Shown here one piece after another: positions 63,823 through 64,000 of a stretch of 64,000 bases of DNA; position 1 is the stretch's first letter, and each line of letters starts with the position of its first letter. The notes below the pieces were generated by a model. That model was not told the DNA's origin, did no database searches, and worked only from the letters and a program-made list of their open reading frames with translations. The stretch comes from Apostichopus japonicus. Its lineage: Eukaryota > Echinodermata > Holothuroidea > Aspidochirotida > Stichopodidae. The stretch lies in assembly GCF_037975245.1 (NCBI RefSeq), contig NC_092565.1, positions 16,907,999 to 16,971,998 on the forward strand, given 5' to 3'. The translations under genes and the position numbers were made by a program.

Positions 63823-64000
63823 CTCAAAACTGTCGATGTGTGAGGTGTTCGGTTTCGGAAATATCTGGTATATTTTTATTTCCTTTAACAAAATTTTTTA
63901 GTAGCCGTCTGAATTTTCGAAATTCCCTAACCAACATTCTTCATCATACTCGTGCAATTTTGACCCGTCTGTTAGGGTTTGAAGGAGGTTTTTCTATATC
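63823..64000. other. AT-rich right edge with nothing recognised
   Basis: This single-copy-looking, AT-rich sequence has stops in all frames. Nothing supported. Confidence 0.4.

Noticed and set aside
1-64000. Telomeric repeats or a bacterial or phage context
   Set aside because: No TTAGGG-type runs, no ribosome-binding-site and gene arrangements, and no operons were seen.

Overview
The window is almost entirely one satellite DNA array. From base 1 to about 62,692 it is a head-to-tail tandem array of a unit 165 bp long, about 380 copies. It enters from beyond the left edge in mid-unit and ends at a sharp junction on the right. The last 1.3 kb (62,693-64,000) is ordinary, AT-rich, non-tandem DNA with two inverted-repeat-bounded elements that look like miniature DNA transposons. 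No protein-coding gene is supported. The setting fits a multicellular eukaryote, most likely a marine or other invertebrate animal. That rests on a very large homogeneous satellite, a tRNA-like internal promoter of the kind found in SINE-related repeats, G-run 'CAGTGGCGGA' and 'GGGCGCAGATC' repeat ends that I associate with invertebrate genomes, and no prokaryotic gene structure. Species and phylum cannot be resolved from the sequence.

Each 165-bp unit is structured. Read on the minus strand it carries a tRNA-like module: an exact B-box (GGTTCGAACCC) about 51 bp downstream of a degenerate A-box (TGGCTTGG...), a D-arm-like 4-bp stem, an anticodon-arm-like stem with a 7-nt loop, and two T4 runs 15-30 bp after the B-box that could act as RNA polymerase III terminators. 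An acceptor stem is missing, so this is not an ordinary tRNA gene. The rest of the unit is tiled with inverted repeats: a 9-bp stem (TTACAGCTC/GAGCTGTAA), a 7-bp stem (TACAGTG/CACTGTA), a 6-bp stem (TATTAG/CTAATA), and the palindromes GACGTACGTC and GGTTCGAACC. Rare unit variants keep or restore pairing at two of these sites. That is the most interesting signal in the window.

Above the unit level the array is a mosaic of higher-order repeats. Marker variants recur at exact multiples of 165 bp (4, 6, 7, 8, 11, 12, 13, 15, 17 and 21 units), corrected for known small indels. Roughly: 0-5 kb has a 7+4-unit pattern; 8-16 kb has 14- and 10-unit duplications; 17-24 kb has 4-, 12- and 5-unit spacing; 24-36 kb has 13/15-unit blocks; 36-49 kb has 7-17-unit blocks; 50-56 kb holds four copies of a distinctive deletion variant; 56.7-58.0 kb is a 4-unit tandem duplication; 58.5-61 kb is a 2,235-bp duplication that includes a truncated 90-bp unit; the last 1.8 kb is close to consensus.

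Because 165 is divisible by 3, one minus-strand frame has a single stop per unit. A recurrent T-to-A change removes that stop and creates apparent 97-codon (once 152-codon) open frames. They start at GTG, not ATG, and I treat them as by-products of the repeat rather than genes.
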